Shown: positions 11,601 to 23,500 of the stretch, in pieces
Position numbering within the stretch: position 1 is the stretch's first letter
How the letters are laid out: each line of letters opens with the position of its first letter
Assembly (NCBI GenBank): GCA_002633025.1
Contig: NMRB01000244.1
Coordinates: 43,812 to 107,811, forward strand
Direction: 5' to 3'
Length of the DNA: 64,000 nt
DNA from: Notospermus geniculatus
Lineage: Eukaryota; Nemertea; Pilidiophora; Heteronemertea; Lineidae
Translations under genes and position numbers: made by a program
The notes under the pieces: model-generated
What the model was told of the DNA's origin: nothing
Seen by the model: only the letters and a program-made list of their open reading frames with translations
Database searches by the model: none

Positions 11601-12739
11601 GGGATAAAGGGATTCAGAAGTGATTGGAAAGAAAAGTATCCGGCACATCACTTCAGCGGCAGAATTGTTGAGCGGAGCGTATCAGATCAAAACATTGTTG
11701 CCACTTATGATAGCCTCGGACATCGTGTGTCAGGTGATCATGAACCGACGTCAGAACGTGAGAAATTTAGCAAATCTGACAGCAGTTTCACTGGTAGTGA
11801 CACATCAGGTTTTACGGACGTACCCTCGGATCTGGAATCTGGCGATGCTGGCATTGCAACCTCGTCCCTGCTGGAGCCGGTGATGGATGAGAACGGTGTG
11901 ATGGAGGTAAGCCTGGTAAAGGGCAGCACGGGTCTTGGCTTCTGTATCGAGGGAGGCATTGGATCCCTTCTTGGTGATATCCCTATCAGGATCAAGAGAA
12001 TATTCAAAGGTAAACAGTCCCTCCTTCAACCCATATCAAGGGCATCAGGCCCATATCTGATATGGGTTGATTGCTGGTCAGGGGCCATATTCACGAAGCC
12101 TTCGCAACTTTGGTGCACGCAGGTCTATTATTTGGCTGCACGTGGCCTATTGTTCACTGACTGCCTTACAATAGATTTGCGTGCATGCAAAGTTGCGAAG
12201 ACTTCATAGATATGTCCCCAGATTGTGACATGTTTCTCTCAGCTGGTCTAAAAGGATGCAATGAAGCCCAGAATGAGTTGCATGTTGAATTATCCAGGAA
12301 AGTATTGGAGAGACTGGGGTCATAAAGTAATGGGAGACTTCAATGCCGTCAGAGGCAGCCTGTTAGCAGTCCTAGAATGTCACAAAATTTGACGTCACTG
12401 ATGTAAGTCATGGCTTCCACGTCATTATGGATGAGCTTGTGGCGTGCACTGCTACTTTGTGACACCAAATTCCATGACGTTCTAGGACGTTCTCCCATTG
12501 CTGCACTTTTACCTTCTCTTTGATCATACCTTCTTGAATTGTGATTTTCAGGTGGCCCCGCCCAGAAAGGTGGTGTGTTGAGAAGAGGTGATGAAATTTT
12601 GAAGATCAATGATCAGTCTGTGAGGAAGATGAGTCATTTTGAGGCGTGGGATCTGCTGAAGTCACAGGCACCAGGAGTAATCAAGTTGTTGATTCACAGG
12701 CCACAGGAGACAGACTCTAGCGAGGATGAGATGCATTAG
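2467..12739 (+). CDS. PDZD2-like: Multi-PDZ scaffold protein, PDZD2-like (3' part of gene)
   Basis: Four exons join in phase: 2467-5276, 5777-5922, 8974-12009 and 12552-12739 (stop TAG). They give 2059 residues of a larger protein whose start lies upstream. Three PDZ domains are visible at about residues 1-57 (C-terminal part only), 895-984 and 1962-2047. They are separated by very long Ser/Pro/Asp/Glu-rich linkers without recognisable catalytic motifs. PDZ proteins bind C-terminal peptides and assemble membrane or cytoskeletal complexes. A last PDZ at the extreme C-terminus, with a GLGFCIEGG carboxylate-binding loop and an IKRIFKGG strand, resembles the last PDZ of vertebrate PDZD2, and more distantly pro-IL16. 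Assignment to the PDZD2/IL16 group is inferred from remembered similarity and architecture; another multi-PDZ family cannot be excluded. All three splice junctions have GT donors and AG acceptors with matching phases (2, 1, 1). Confidence 0.85.
5147..5922 (+). other. PDZ domain B, split by a 500-bp intron
   Basis: The first half (5147-5276) carries a GIGL loop (ILGIGLKVRVTSEGQ) and the strand VTVQEIERNSP. The second half (5777-5922) carries VGDFLLSVN, the alpha-B helix ARVDQILRLLPRG and the last strand KLILSITPYY. Joining GTCCT|gtaagt to ttgcag|GGTT restores the PDZ signature GKVLVGDFLLSVN, which fixes the donor at 5277 rather than at the read-through stop. The intron contains a foldback element (5328-5452). 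Confidence 0.85.
5328..5452. mobile_element. Foldback (MITE-like) element, arm type 1
   Basis: A long hairpin. The left arm 5328-5378 begins ctattacatagaagtatacg and runs through gaaaacgccggtt. The right arm 5397-5452 is nearly its reverse complement. A short asymmetric core contains aggattcac. It lies in the intron splitting PDZ domain B. The same family occurs, in opposite orientation, near 13,730 and 14,506. Confidence 0.8.
7681..7790. repeat. (GACA)n/(CA)n microsatellite followed by a 14-bp-arm palindrome
   Basis: GACA and CA dinucleotide runs at about 7684-7732 are followed by TATGGTTTCCGATC-ttga-GATCGGAAACCATA. This looks like the 3' tail of a dispersed repeat. Confidence 0.7.
8297..8318. 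repeat. Short telomere-like tract
   Basis: About three imperfect CCCTAA/CCCTAAA units occur inside an intron. This is too short to imply a former chromosome end. Confidence 0.5.
10750..11170 (+). repeat. Coding minisatellite, Ser-Pro-Val-rich (SQSPVPGV-type units)
   Basis: Within the large 8974-12009 exon, degenerate units of about 24-30 bp encode SQSPVPGVS, SQPPVPGVS, SQSPELD and similar blocks. The frame is kept throughout, so the array is translated. The flanking linker is also Ser/Asp/Glu-rich, including a run of serine codons at about 10,265-10,350. It is probably disordered, and array length is expected to vary between alleles. Confidence 0.8.
11901..12705 (+). other. PDZ domain C (terminal), split by an intron
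   Basis: The sequence starts with MEVSLVKGSTGLGFCIEGG and IRIKRIFKG, breaks at AAAG|gtaaac (12009), and resumes at 12552 with GGPAQKGGVLRRGDEILKIN. The helix HFEAWDLLKS and last strand VIKLLIHR follow. Only about 12 residues follow the domain before the stop. The HFEAW helix and KRIFKGG strand are the features most like PDZD2. Confidence 0.88.
12085..12222. mobile_element. Foldback element in the last PDZ-gene intron
   Basis: The left end ggggccatattcacgaag and an arm with ttcgcaactttg are mirrored by caaagttgcgaagacttc and a right end atatgtcccc. The GGGGCCATATTCA terminus is shared with the hairpin at 53,042-53,159. Confidence 0.65.
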
Positions 12740-12831
12740 AGGCCTATAATTTGGAGTGAAAAATTGACTTTGATGTACAGTGTGTCACAAAATGAACAAT
12801 AGACAATTTTCAAATTGACGTAAATGAGAGA

Positions 12832-13026
12832 GATCTGTGCACTTCCGCCGAAATCGCCATCACAACCTCGGTCTGAAACTGAATGACGTGATGGAGAGAA
12901 CCCCATGACAGTGATTCCGAAGATGTTGCGTCAGACTCTACTATTGCTGAATCATGGATGGCGTCATGTCAGCTGGTTTCAGATCGAGGTTCTGTTTGCG
13001 ATTTCGGCGGAAGTGCAGAGATCAGC
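12832..13026. mobile_element. Foldback element
   Basis: Arms of about 45 bp: gagatctgtgcacttccgcc followed by gaaatcgcc on the left, and its near reverse complement ending ggcggaagtgcagagatc on the right. The interior is unrelated. Confidence 0.75.
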
Positions 13027-13258
13027 AAATTCGAGAATCATCTATACCTTTTAAAATGAGACAAGTAAGTTGAACCAAGTGGATGTTTTATGCCCATTCT
13101 TTGGTAATTACACTACCAGGTTATTCTTTCATCTCGGTAGCGGTACTTGGCCAGTATTTCCTAGTCGCAGCCAAATGTGATACTAGCCATGTATGTTCAA
13201 TAATTAGTTCCCATCGGGTTGAGGTACTGTTTGGTACACAATGGCCCGTATTTTAGAA

Positions 13259-13348
13259 TGCTCCTTAATGTAAGGAGTTGTTCCTTAAGGCTATTGTTCT
13301 CCTGTTGAGAACAAATAGCCTTGAGGAACTCCTTTACGTTAAGGAGCA
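13259..13348. mobile_element. Foldback element
   Basis: The left arm tgctccttaatgtaaggagt... and the right arm ...aactcctttacgttaaggagca pair over about 40 bp, with internal secondary inverted repeats (ctccttaatgtaaggag). Confidence 0.75.
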
Positions 13349-13489
13349 TATGGGCTAATGTATCTGATTTGGACCAAGAAATGACTGCCACCTGTGGGTG
13401 AAATGTGAAAATGGTTTTGAGCGGCAGATGACTTGATCGTGTTGACATACATAGTGGTTGAACCTTGTTGGTAAGAGAATGTGTTCTTC

Positions 13490-14266
13490 AGTATTGCATT
13501 TAGTTATTGTTCCATAATATTATTTCATTTTGAATCATTGGATATGAATGTCGAGTATGTTATAATTAGGTTACCTTCTGCCTTGTTCTCTGCACCATCT
13601 CATGTTAATTAAAACCTGCAGTTATCTTGTTTTGTTAATTGATCCTGGAATTAGCAACCGTCAGTTTGGGGGGAGATGGCTGAGTGATGTCGCCTACCCT
13701 GACCTGCGTCCATTAGGCTTCCTTTACATCGAAGTATACGGTATACGAAAACGCCGGTTTACAATGGCTTCACGGTGGTGAATCTTCGGAATGCCTTTGT
13801 TAACCGGCGTTTTCGTATACTGAATACTTCTATGTACAGGGAGCCTAAGGGACACACTCCGCGTGAGCTACTGTGAAGGCCAGCCCTGCATACTGCAATC
13901 TATAAATACAGTACCGGTATACACAGTACTGGTACCGTACTCCTCCAGGGTCTATATTCGCTGTCTGCAGCGAAATACGTCCAACTGCAGTAGCTCACGC
14001 GAAGTACGAGTGTGTCCCTAGGCTGAGTTTACATCGAGGCACACGCGACACGAACACGCAGCGAACAATGGCTTCACAAAGGATTCATCCCCATGAAACC
14101 TTTGTTCACCTGCGTGTTCTTGTCGTGTGTGCCTCGCTGTAAACTCAGCCTTCTGCCACGAGGTTTATTCGTTGTAATTATTTACCTAGATTTGACTTAT
14201 GAAATATTAACTATACCGGTACTTATGAAATTGTAAAAACATATAAGTTAACCACGTTACTGCCTC
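13490..14266. repeat. Left copy of a 0.78-kb direct duplication (probable haplotype contig overlap)
   Basis: The sequence from agtattgcatttag to ttactgcctc recurs almost unchanged at 14268-15057, immediately after a single N at 14267. The copies differ by small insertions near their ends, for example an extra gagatgttctcagt in the right copy. Confidence 0.9.
13723..14155. mobile_element. Cluster of three adjoining foldback elements
   Basis: First, a type-1 hairpin at about 13,729-13,836 (gaagtatacggtatacg arms). Second, an inverted repeat at about 13,846-14,019 (ctaagggacacactc / gagtgtgtccctag with gcgtgagctactg / cagtagctcacgc). Third, a type-2 hairpin at about 14,022-14,153 (ctgagtttacatcgaggcac arms). 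The whole cluster is repeated at about 14,500-14,940 because of the contig overlap. Confidence 0.75.
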
Positions 14267-14267
14267 N

Positions 14268-15057
14268 AGTATTGCATTTAGTTATTGTTCCATAATATTA
14301 TTTCATTTTGAATCATTGGATATGAATGTCGAGTATGTTATAATTAGGTTACCTTCTGCCTTGTTCTCTGCACCATCTCATGTTAATTAAAACCTGCAGT
14401 TATCTTGTTTTGTTAATTGATCCTGGAATTAGCAACCGTCAGTTTGGGGGGAGATGGCTGAGTGATGTCGCCTACCCTGACCTGCGTCCATTAGGCTTCC
14501 TTTACATCGAAGTATACGGTATACGAAAACGCCGGTTTACAATGGCTTCACGGTGGTGAATCTTCGGAATGCCTTTGTTAACCGGCGTTTTCGTATACTG
14601 AATACTTCTATGTACAGGGAGCCTAAGGGACACACTCCGCGTGAGCTACTGTGAAGGCCAGCCCTGCATACTGCAATCTATAAATACAGTACCGGTATAC
14701 ACAGTACTGGTACCGTACTCCTCCAGGGTCTATATTCGCTGTCTGCAGCGAAATACGTCCAACTGCAGTAGCTCACGCGAAGTACGAGTGTGTCCCTAGG
14801 CTGAGTTTACATCGAGGCACACGCGACACGAACACGCAGCGAACAATGGCTTCACAAAGGATTCATCCCCATGAAACCTTTGTTCACCTGCGTGTTCTTG
14901 TCGTGTGTGCCTCGCTGTAAACTCAGCCTTCTGCCACGAGGTTTATTCGTTGTAATTATTTACCTAGATTTGACTCATGAAATATTAACTATACTTATGA
15001 GATGTTCTCAGTCATGAAATTGTAAAAACATATACAAGTTAACCACGTTACTGCCTC
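14268..15057. repeat. Right copy of the 0.78-kb direct duplication
   Basis: This is a near-identical repeat of 13490-14266. It continues into unique sequence at the right, as expected for the start of the next contig. Confidence 0.9.
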
Positions 15058-15556
15058 AATATCGGGATATGTGTAATCTTAATTCTTAATGCTGCATTTA
15101 TAATCTGCATTGTTTGTTTGTTACTGTGCACTTGGCAGCACTCAATATTGTAATCAGGATGAAAAATTGGCATGTATAAAGAGTTGTCCAAAACATTTAG
15201 TGTGAAATATAGGCCTAACTGGCGAATGTTTTGGACCAGCTCCCAAACGAGTTGATGCTAGGCAGACGACATTCCAAGAAGTGTGACCAGGGCAGGAACC
15301 TCTGGTCAAATGACTAGTCATTCACATTTGTGTATTTCTTATGAATCATTTGATTTAAATGTAACCTGTATTGTTTGAAAGAGTTTATGTGATTTAAATC
15401 TACTCTGGAACCTCTTGCATCATTCATGAGTGGTGATCTGTGGACACCATCTCTGTGTGATATAGGTGTCATCAGTCTGTAAGTTATGATTCTGGTTGCA
15501 GTAAACCTCTCACAGTCACGAGGGCGGCTGGCTCTTAGTTTGAACTCCATTGGCCA

Positions 15557-15719
15557 TATGCACCAACGAAGATTATCTTGAACTCAGGTTGAGCCAGAAC
15601 TTTTCCATTGTTACATCATGCCCTGGCAAACCTGAACAATTGAAAAGCTGTGGCTCAACCTGAGTTCAAGCTTGGAGGAATTCCTCCAAGGTTCAAGGTA
15701 TAGTCTTCATTGGTGCATA
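15557..15719. mobile_element. Foldback element
   Basis: Left terminus tatgcaccaacgaagat followed by cttgaactcaggttgagcca. The right side has tggctcaacctgagttcaag and ends with cttcattggtgcata. An internal ggaggaattcctcc palindrome is present. Confidence 0.75.
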
Positions 15720-16080
15720 CTGCCCCGGATGTTTGCTCCAGCTGCCCAGGGCAGATGGCACCGATGGCCCTGTTTGTCTGCTCCATCTATCATGGAGCAG
15801 ATGAACCAGACTATTGTTGTAGTGTGGCCTATTGAGTACAGAGCACCAATCATAGTAGAACTCGCATAAAAACGCACTGATTGGGACCAGCAATTTCCGT
15901 CCCTTATGTGTGAAGTCTGTTATATGCATATGGCCTTTGCATTGTTGGACGGGATCGGGACTTCAAGAATCAGTAGGCCCTTGGAGGAATTATATAATTC
16001 CTCCAAGGTAGGCCTGACCGGTACCGGTACGATAGGCGAGTGTCCAGTTTATGCGAGGCTGTTATGCAAGTTCTGGACCG

Positions 16081-16253
16081 GTGTAACGTTTTTCAGTGAG
16101 GCTGTGTGCCAGTGTGACATTACAATAGATTGACGGAATAAGCCGCGACTTGACAATGAGCGACACACAGAGAAACAGCCAGTCCCGTTTCCCAGTGTGT
16201 TCCGAACAATGGGAATCACACAGAAAAACGGCCACACTGAAAAACGTTTCACC
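16081..16253. mobile_element. Foldback element
   Basis: The left gtgtaacgtttttcagtgag pairs with the right cactgaaaaacgtttcac. Further complementary blocks (gctgtgtgcc... / ...acacagaaaaacggcc) lie inside. Confidence 0.6.
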
Positions 16254-16482
16254 TGTAGGCCTACCCGATAGGCCTAGGCCTACTGTATTTTTCATATAGC
16301 GTATTCATCGGCTTCTTTGTATTTATGTTAATAAATTCATATTTTAGTCATTAAATGTTCTCCTTTCTAATTGGACAAACATCATGAATCTATAATGTGA
16401 CTGACAGGAGGCCATCCAACCGCAATCGTTTTGACGTCGCATGAAGGTGCTTATGCCTATGCCTGTCCACCCACCCACAGGG

Positions 16483-16682
16483 ACTTGACACGTACCTACG
16501 GGGTATGATGTCAATGAATAATTGATGGATATAGCACCCCCACGAATAATGCCCCGGCCATAGTAGGCCTAACATAGTTCTCCTGTACTAAATGTTAATA
16601 CTAGGGCCAGGGCATTGTTCGTGGGGTGCTATATCCATCAATATTCACTGACAACAACATACCCCGTACGTGTCAAGTCCCT
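16483..16682. mobile_element. Foldback element with arms of about 75 bp
   Basis: The left arm runs gggacttgacacgtac ... ggatatagcaccccc ... aatgcccc. The right arm is its reverse complement with small differences: gggcattgttcgtgggg ... tatatccatcaat ... gtacgtgtcaagtccc. The loop is about 40 bp. Confidence 0.8.
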
Positions 16683-17569
16683 GTGTGCCAGCCTGAGAAA
16701 ATTTTGTAGGCTTAGCCGAGGACAGCGACAGCATTGTAGGATGGTCGCTTCCCGGCAATGGCGGAATCAGTTCGATGCGACAACGGTGAAATTCGACCAA
16801 TGAAAAGAGAGAACGCTTTCATCAGATGTTCACAAGTTTTGAAATGTTTTGTGTCCCGTGTCATCTCTTTTCACATCTTTTATCTGTTTATGACATGTGT
16901 GTCTTGCTTCATACTGAATAGGTGAGACAAGGGAATACTTGCAAAAAAGACAAAAGTTCATTAAAATGATGAAACCGGCCCTCGTTGTCTAGATTACCCT
17001 GTCTCTCCCAAATCCATGAAAATCAACATTCGTCCCATTCATCGTGCGTGCGTGGTTCATGCATTGCAAATATTGTGTCAACAGATCCCAAAAAAATGTG
17101 TAGGCCGACCACTGTTTGTAAACAAGGAAGCTAGTTTGTTTACAAATTGGACGTCGAACTCCTTTAAACTTCATACCAAACCAAAGCCAATTCCGATTCG
17201 GTGCAACTGCAATACTAATCAGCTAATAGGCCTAGCTGCGTCCCGATTCGGTCCGATTTGCTCTGATTCAGTGTTCTTACGAACCACCATAGGCCTAGGC
17301 CTAGGCCTACGTATAGTTTGGAAGAACATGAAGAAGCCAAGGAAGGTAGGGGCCAAGGCCTATAGGTTGGGACGAGGACGTCGAGGTATTTGTGGCAATA
17401 GGCCTAGGCCTACCTTGAGTACGCTGCTTGTGTAGCCCGGTCCTGTTATTCAAGTTATTGTGTTCTGTAGGGGGTCTCGCCCAGGCTACGGTACATGTAG
17501 CTGATTTGTGAGTGTGAATGTCAATTCTGATTCTGTTCTTCACTTTATTCACTAGGCAGGCATTTATCC

Positions 17570-20500
17570 ATGATGATGATGACTTCCATAGGGAGCCCAA
17601 TGCAAGATAAGGAAAATGTCCATCATACCCGTTCTTTTCCTCAGGTATGTTTTAATACAAAGTACTAGCATTCGAGATACAAATTCATTATTGGCCTGTT
17701 TGAAGGGTTGTCTGTGATACAAGAGAGGGACTTGCTTTCCCAATCAGCTGCTGTTTTACAGAGTCAGATATACAGTAACTTGTGAAAATCAATGTTTCAG
17801 ACTCCCAAACAACAGAGAGGACAAATCCCCGTCACCCCACTTGCCTCTTTGGAAATCAACAAACTTGACAGAACTCTGAGTGTCAGGAAATCGCAGCGTC
17901 GTCAACAGAAAAGAGGGTGAGTGTGATTACTTCAAAGTTTAGGCCGTAATACATACGTGTCAAATCTCATTGCTTCACGTTTGAAATCTGCAGGAGCTCA
18001 ATCAGTTGAGCTCCTCAAACAAAGGCTCGAGGAGAGCTGTTCATACTTGTGAAGGAGAGTTGTTCACACTCGCGCCTGAACTTCAAGGATGCCGCCGAAA
18101 AGTGCAGCCAATCGAGCTCCTCGGTGCAATTTTGCAGGTGCGCAGGGGCACGAGCGTGATTGCGCCCGTCTTATGTGAAGCACTGAAATCTACTGGTTTG
18201 ATTCCTCAGTTCTCATTACCCGGTACATGTATTCCTCATTCAAAAGAACAATGTGATTCACGCCCTCCTGGTTAATAATCAGAACAGCCATTCATTGTAC
18301 TCTCTTCCTGGAAGAGCCAACTCAGCTTCTTTGCTAATCAATACTGGGATGGAAGCATGAGACTATGTTAGCATGATATCACGACAACCAGATAGCATTT
18401 GGATACTGGCTTGTACTGGTTTACATGACGATGATACATGTACCGCAGCCATATCATGGCTGTAGATGTCTGTATGAACGAACTGTTCAGTGTTTCTAAA
18501 TCTTGATCACACCAATTTGTTCTAAGTAATGGGTATAGGTATTTGCTGTGGAAGCTGGCCATGGAGCATCTTTCCAGCGGGTAAGAGTATCCGTATCCGT
18601 ATTTTATCCGGCCTTTACTAGCCTATTCCTGGACGGAGGACTACTGTCCACATGGTTTGACGTGTTTGATGATATGTTTTATGACACCACATTTTCTCCT
18701 GTCTTCTCTATCGCTTCGTTTCGTTGATCATCAATATCCCCAGCTCCATTGATATTGAATGACTAATCCTGGGCAAGTTACCGGTATGATCATGGGAGCT
18801 GGTTTATGAATGTCAGAACCAATGTCTCACTTTAAAAAATACATACATGTACATTCACGAGTAAATTATAATGTAAGTTGTCTACCGGTACATTGTATTT
18901 TCTGTCAATGTACTGCTCATCACTATCTGCATCACCACTGTCATGACTGTCTGGCAGTGCCATGCTAAAGACAATCATACATGTACATGTAGCTGTTATA
19001 TCCAAGAACACCAGGGAGCAGCACAGACGAATTGCTCAGTTGATTCTCAGACTTGTGCAGTTTGGCTGCCGGTTGTCAGTCTGTACTGTTAGCTGTCAGT
19101 TGAGTGTTTTCACGTGTTCGGCCTCATCTTCGACGTTTATGGATTTGGATCCTTATTCAGTGAGAGGTGAGGTGGGTACCTTCGAGTTGTGAGGATCATT
19201 TTATTGACCATTTCACCACATTTGTCCATGATGGCTCTGACTTCTAATCAATGGTAGTTGGGTCAGTAGGCTTTTTGTACATAATCAAACATCAGCTGAT
19301 TATGAGGGCCATTCAATCCGCATGCTGTGTTTGACCGATCTCTTTGAGATTCTGCCCCAAAAGTGATGTGGTCTTTTTTTGTCATGTGTCAATCATTGTT
19401 TGCTTCTAATCAAAGAAGCCATACAGATGTTTCTGAAAATACAGAGGGAGGGACAGATGTGTCACTGGATTGGCGATTTCTCCTGCCTGCTGCATGGTTG
19501 AGTTGGGCGGGGAACGAACTGAATTGAATAAATCTCTCTTCCCTTCATCAATGCTTCACACAGCATTTCTGTGCTAGGAATGGGGAATGGAGTTTCTTCA
19601 TGCTGAAGTTCAAGGAATTAGATGGCTTCATGTTATAGTCCTACGATTGGTGATTTAAAGGCTTGTCCGTACTTTGAGAGCTCTGCTCACCGTGTCACCG
19701 CCTCTCCGTAATTCTGTGCCGACTGCATGGATTATTGCAAACAAACTCTTCCTATTTCATTCAAATACATGTAGGTTGTGCCAATGAGGTGAGATGTGAC
19801 TGAAGACACCTGCCAAGTCTGCTCCACCGAACAGCATTACATTCTTGAGACAGAAAAAAGTCAAATTGAGACAGTTAACATTTGGCAGCTGGGATGTAAC
19901 CTAAAAAGTATCCAATCTTTGTTATTTCCATATTGCCTTCTGGTAAAACTTGAGTACCAACGTGCCTGTCATTCTATAGGTGCACTATCAGCCAAGAGAT
20001 TGTGATGATCAACTCTTGTCAGTTCATCATCCCCGAACAGATTTTTAGACAGTTTTCACTTCACTCTTCCTGAGGCTGAGTATGCCTTACAATAAAGATG
20101 ACATCAGAATGTCTAAAATGAGGACATATCCGACATGTCAGTCAATGGGCTGTGTCCCAGTCTTCACAAACTCTGCTAAGAAAAAGTCTGCGCACATCGC
20201 TTGTGTTTGTGACTTGAGACTAAAATCTTGCCTCAGTCAGGAATGTCTGCTTTTTAAAGTGTTGAGCAAAATTTTGCTGTGTGAAAGAAATACTTCAGCC
20301 TCGGTCATGTTGTAGCCTGCATGTATTCTAAACTGTTCCATCTATCATGTGAATGGCATGTGGGTCATTTTAGTGATCATTATTTCAGAAATGTGTTGAC
20401 TATACCACGTTAGTATGTAGAAATAATGATGCTTCATCGCTTGTTTTGTTATTTCCCAATTATTCTGAATAATGAATACTTATTCCTGTCTGTTTCACTC

Positions 20501-23500
20501 CTCTTCTCACACTCGTCTCCAGCGCCTGGGAAGGGTATCAGATGTTCATGACAGAGGCATGATTCATTTTTACCATTAAAAAAGGGTCCCGCACCATCTC
20601 CAACTCCTCGACTGGCTTCAGGCACAAACAAGGCCTTGTGCTGATTACCTTTTCCTCAGATAAGAATCATTTAACTGCTGTTAGCATTGGTTTCCCAAGG
20701 TTTATTCACCATTCGGACTGAATTAAAACACTTTCAACTGGCCACTTATTCCCAATCGAATAGGTGTAACTGTTTTTCCCCTCTCCATTTCAACATACCT
20801 GTTGACCTGTTTCCCACCTTTCTCTTCTTCAAGTTCTGTTCTGTTCAGAGGGACTTGATTCTGAGCTCATATCCACGATGTTGTTCAGGGCAGGCTGTCA
20901 GAGTGGTGCAGTACAAACATTGTGAGGGTTGGTCATGGGGTTGATTCCCAGTCACAACAAGATACCATTCAGGCAGGTTGGTAGGCAGTTTTTCCTGTGT
21001 GTACACAGCAACCAACAGTCCTCTGTCAGTGGATCTCATTACGGATGCTACCAAGGCACGGATTCAGATTTTCCTGTGCCACTGTCACATGAGAGCCTGT
21101 TGACTAAAGTCATGTTGACCTGGTGGTGTCATCTAAGAAACAGGTCAAGAGGCAGTCACTCTCTTATTGAGAATCAATTGAAAGTCTGGGGCCTGTTTCA
21201 TAAAGCGACTTGCATTGAAGTTAATGGTACCATTATCTAAAGTCATTTTATGAAACAAACCCCTGAGCTGCAGTGCCTACTACAGGTATGTGTGCTCAAA
21301 AAGTTCAGTTGTTCAAAGGTGTGGCCGTTTGGCTAAATGACTACAAATTTTCATAGCCAAATATCTATGATTGAGATACTGCCAATGGAAATACTGTAGA
21401 AAGGACTTATGGCGATTAAAATGGTGAAAATCAAGGAATTTTTGTAGCCAAATGGCGAAGTTGACAAAATCCTTTATAGCCAAATGGGAAAATCCTGTAG
21501 CCAATGGCGATGAAAACAACTACTTTTCGAGCCCTGTACCGGGAAGGCTACATGGTAATGAACAGCCAGCAACATTGAAATTGACAACTAATTTTGAATG
21601 CATAGTTTTTCTCCCAGGTACGGAAGTAATTCAATAAGTGTGGCCAGCAGATGAACTTACTGTCGACACCTGTCCTTCCACCTGGAGCATCCAACCAACC
21701 ATGACTACCTGTCCATGATGTTTTCACACTTACTCATAAGCTTTTTCTCTGTCTTCCTCATTCCTGGCTGAGGAGGATGCCCTCTCTTACTCATCGATCC
21801 CGGCAGGTTTCTTTACTGCTCAAGGCTCCATGCATCTCAGATGTGATTGCACTGATTGGATGAGGCTGGTGTAGGGCCTACTCTTATTTAAAGGGACTCA
21901 CTCAGCATACTCTTAAAGGGAATCACGTTGTGCTCACACCACAGCAGCACTAGTACATAGCACTGCAAAACTTGCAAATTTGAACTTGAGTCTCGCCAAA
22001 AAATAGATAAGCGAGCGCTCACTTGTCTATTTTTGGTCTGGCTCAGTAAATCATAATTAGAATTCTGTGCACATCCACCGCAGACATAGAACATGCAATG
22101 TACCGGTACATGTACATCAAGTCCGAGTCATGTACTTGAACATTATCATGACCAATTATCCAGTAGTCTGGAATATTAATGAGTGGGTAATCAGTGTTGA
22201 CATCCTGGCATGACATCATTGACCTCTCCCGTAGGTCATGGATCATTTGTTTTGACATGTGTGTGAAAGGGATGGCATCACCATGATCATGTCTTCACTT
22301 CCTGGTGTCTGCTGCACCTATCAAAGAAAATGAAAAGAAAGAAATTGTTCGGGCCTTGGGCAAGTAGCTTGGTATTGTAGCTGTAATAATGTGCTATTCA
22401 AACCAGCTGTCAACATTTCAGAATCGTACACGGACGTCTACTTTCCAACAAGACTGCACGTGATTCTCACTTTCCTTCCTGATATTTTGTATGTTTATAA
22501 CTTGAAGCTAGATGATGCTGGCANCCAATAACTCTCTTGACATACTTGGCTCTATTTTGTGAGTTTGCTTTGAACATTGTGGTGTCACCCCATTCATCTT
22601 CATGGATGTGGTGTCGGCTTTTCCAAAAGAACAACACAACCTATATTCTCCCAAAATCATCGTGTATGATGTAACATACCTGAATATATACCTGTACACT
22701 CCAATCAATGGCCTCAAACTCCAACAGTTTTTTTGGTGGGGGGGGGGGCTCATACCACTGAATAATTGAGTGCATCCTGAGTAGAGAAAACTCTGGTGAT
22801 TGCTGACAAGTTTGCCTGAATTTTGTGAGCCGTAAAAACCAGAAGGGTGAGATTCACAATACCTCTGTATTTCATTAGCCAAACCAATGCAAAAACTCAT
22901 TGGTGGTGAATCTTCTCTTTCAGCTGTTTTTAATTAATTTTCCTCAGAGACCATTGTTGAATCTGTCAAGAGGAAGCCATTGATTTTTGTTCCTTCTTTA
23001 TACCATGAAATATTAACATTGGTTGTGTGATGCTCGTTAGCTCGTCCTAGTCGTCTTAATTACTAACTTGGAGTGGAAATGTAAGTCTCTGTAACAAAGT
23101 CCATGTGATCATTGTTAATGTTATCTCGGTCATGTTTCCAACTTGTCTCAAGTTTACTTCCAACAACATTTATCTCGTGTACTCACTGTCCTCAGCCGTG
23201 TCTTTCGAATCAAGTTGGTGTCCTCCCCTGAGTCATAGGAATACTGTCAGACAGTCATGTGATTAAAAACTGGAATCACTTCTGTTGATTTCTGTTTGTG
23301 TTTGCCCAGGGACCAAAAACATGCCCTCTTTCTAACCGTTTGCAAATTTACCTTGTGGTGCCTTGATTTTCCCTGTGTTTTCAGTGCTTAGAAAAACTTG
23401 TTAGGCCCCTATTCATGTTGTATCATTGCGGCTGGTTGCGAGATTTGTCTGCCTGATTAGAGAGATAGCAAAGATCGTTGGTCAGGTGTCACAGAACTTG

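Larger units (their letters stand above)
12740..17569. other. Intergenic region rich in foldback elements
   Basis: This lies between the stop of the PDZ gene and the first SPAG5 coding exon. I see no gene. The 3' UTR of the PDZ gene and the promoter or untranslated leader of SPAG5 must lie here, but no clear signal marks them. (TAGGCC)n runs occur at about 17,290-17,310 and 17,399-17,412. Confidence 0.6.
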
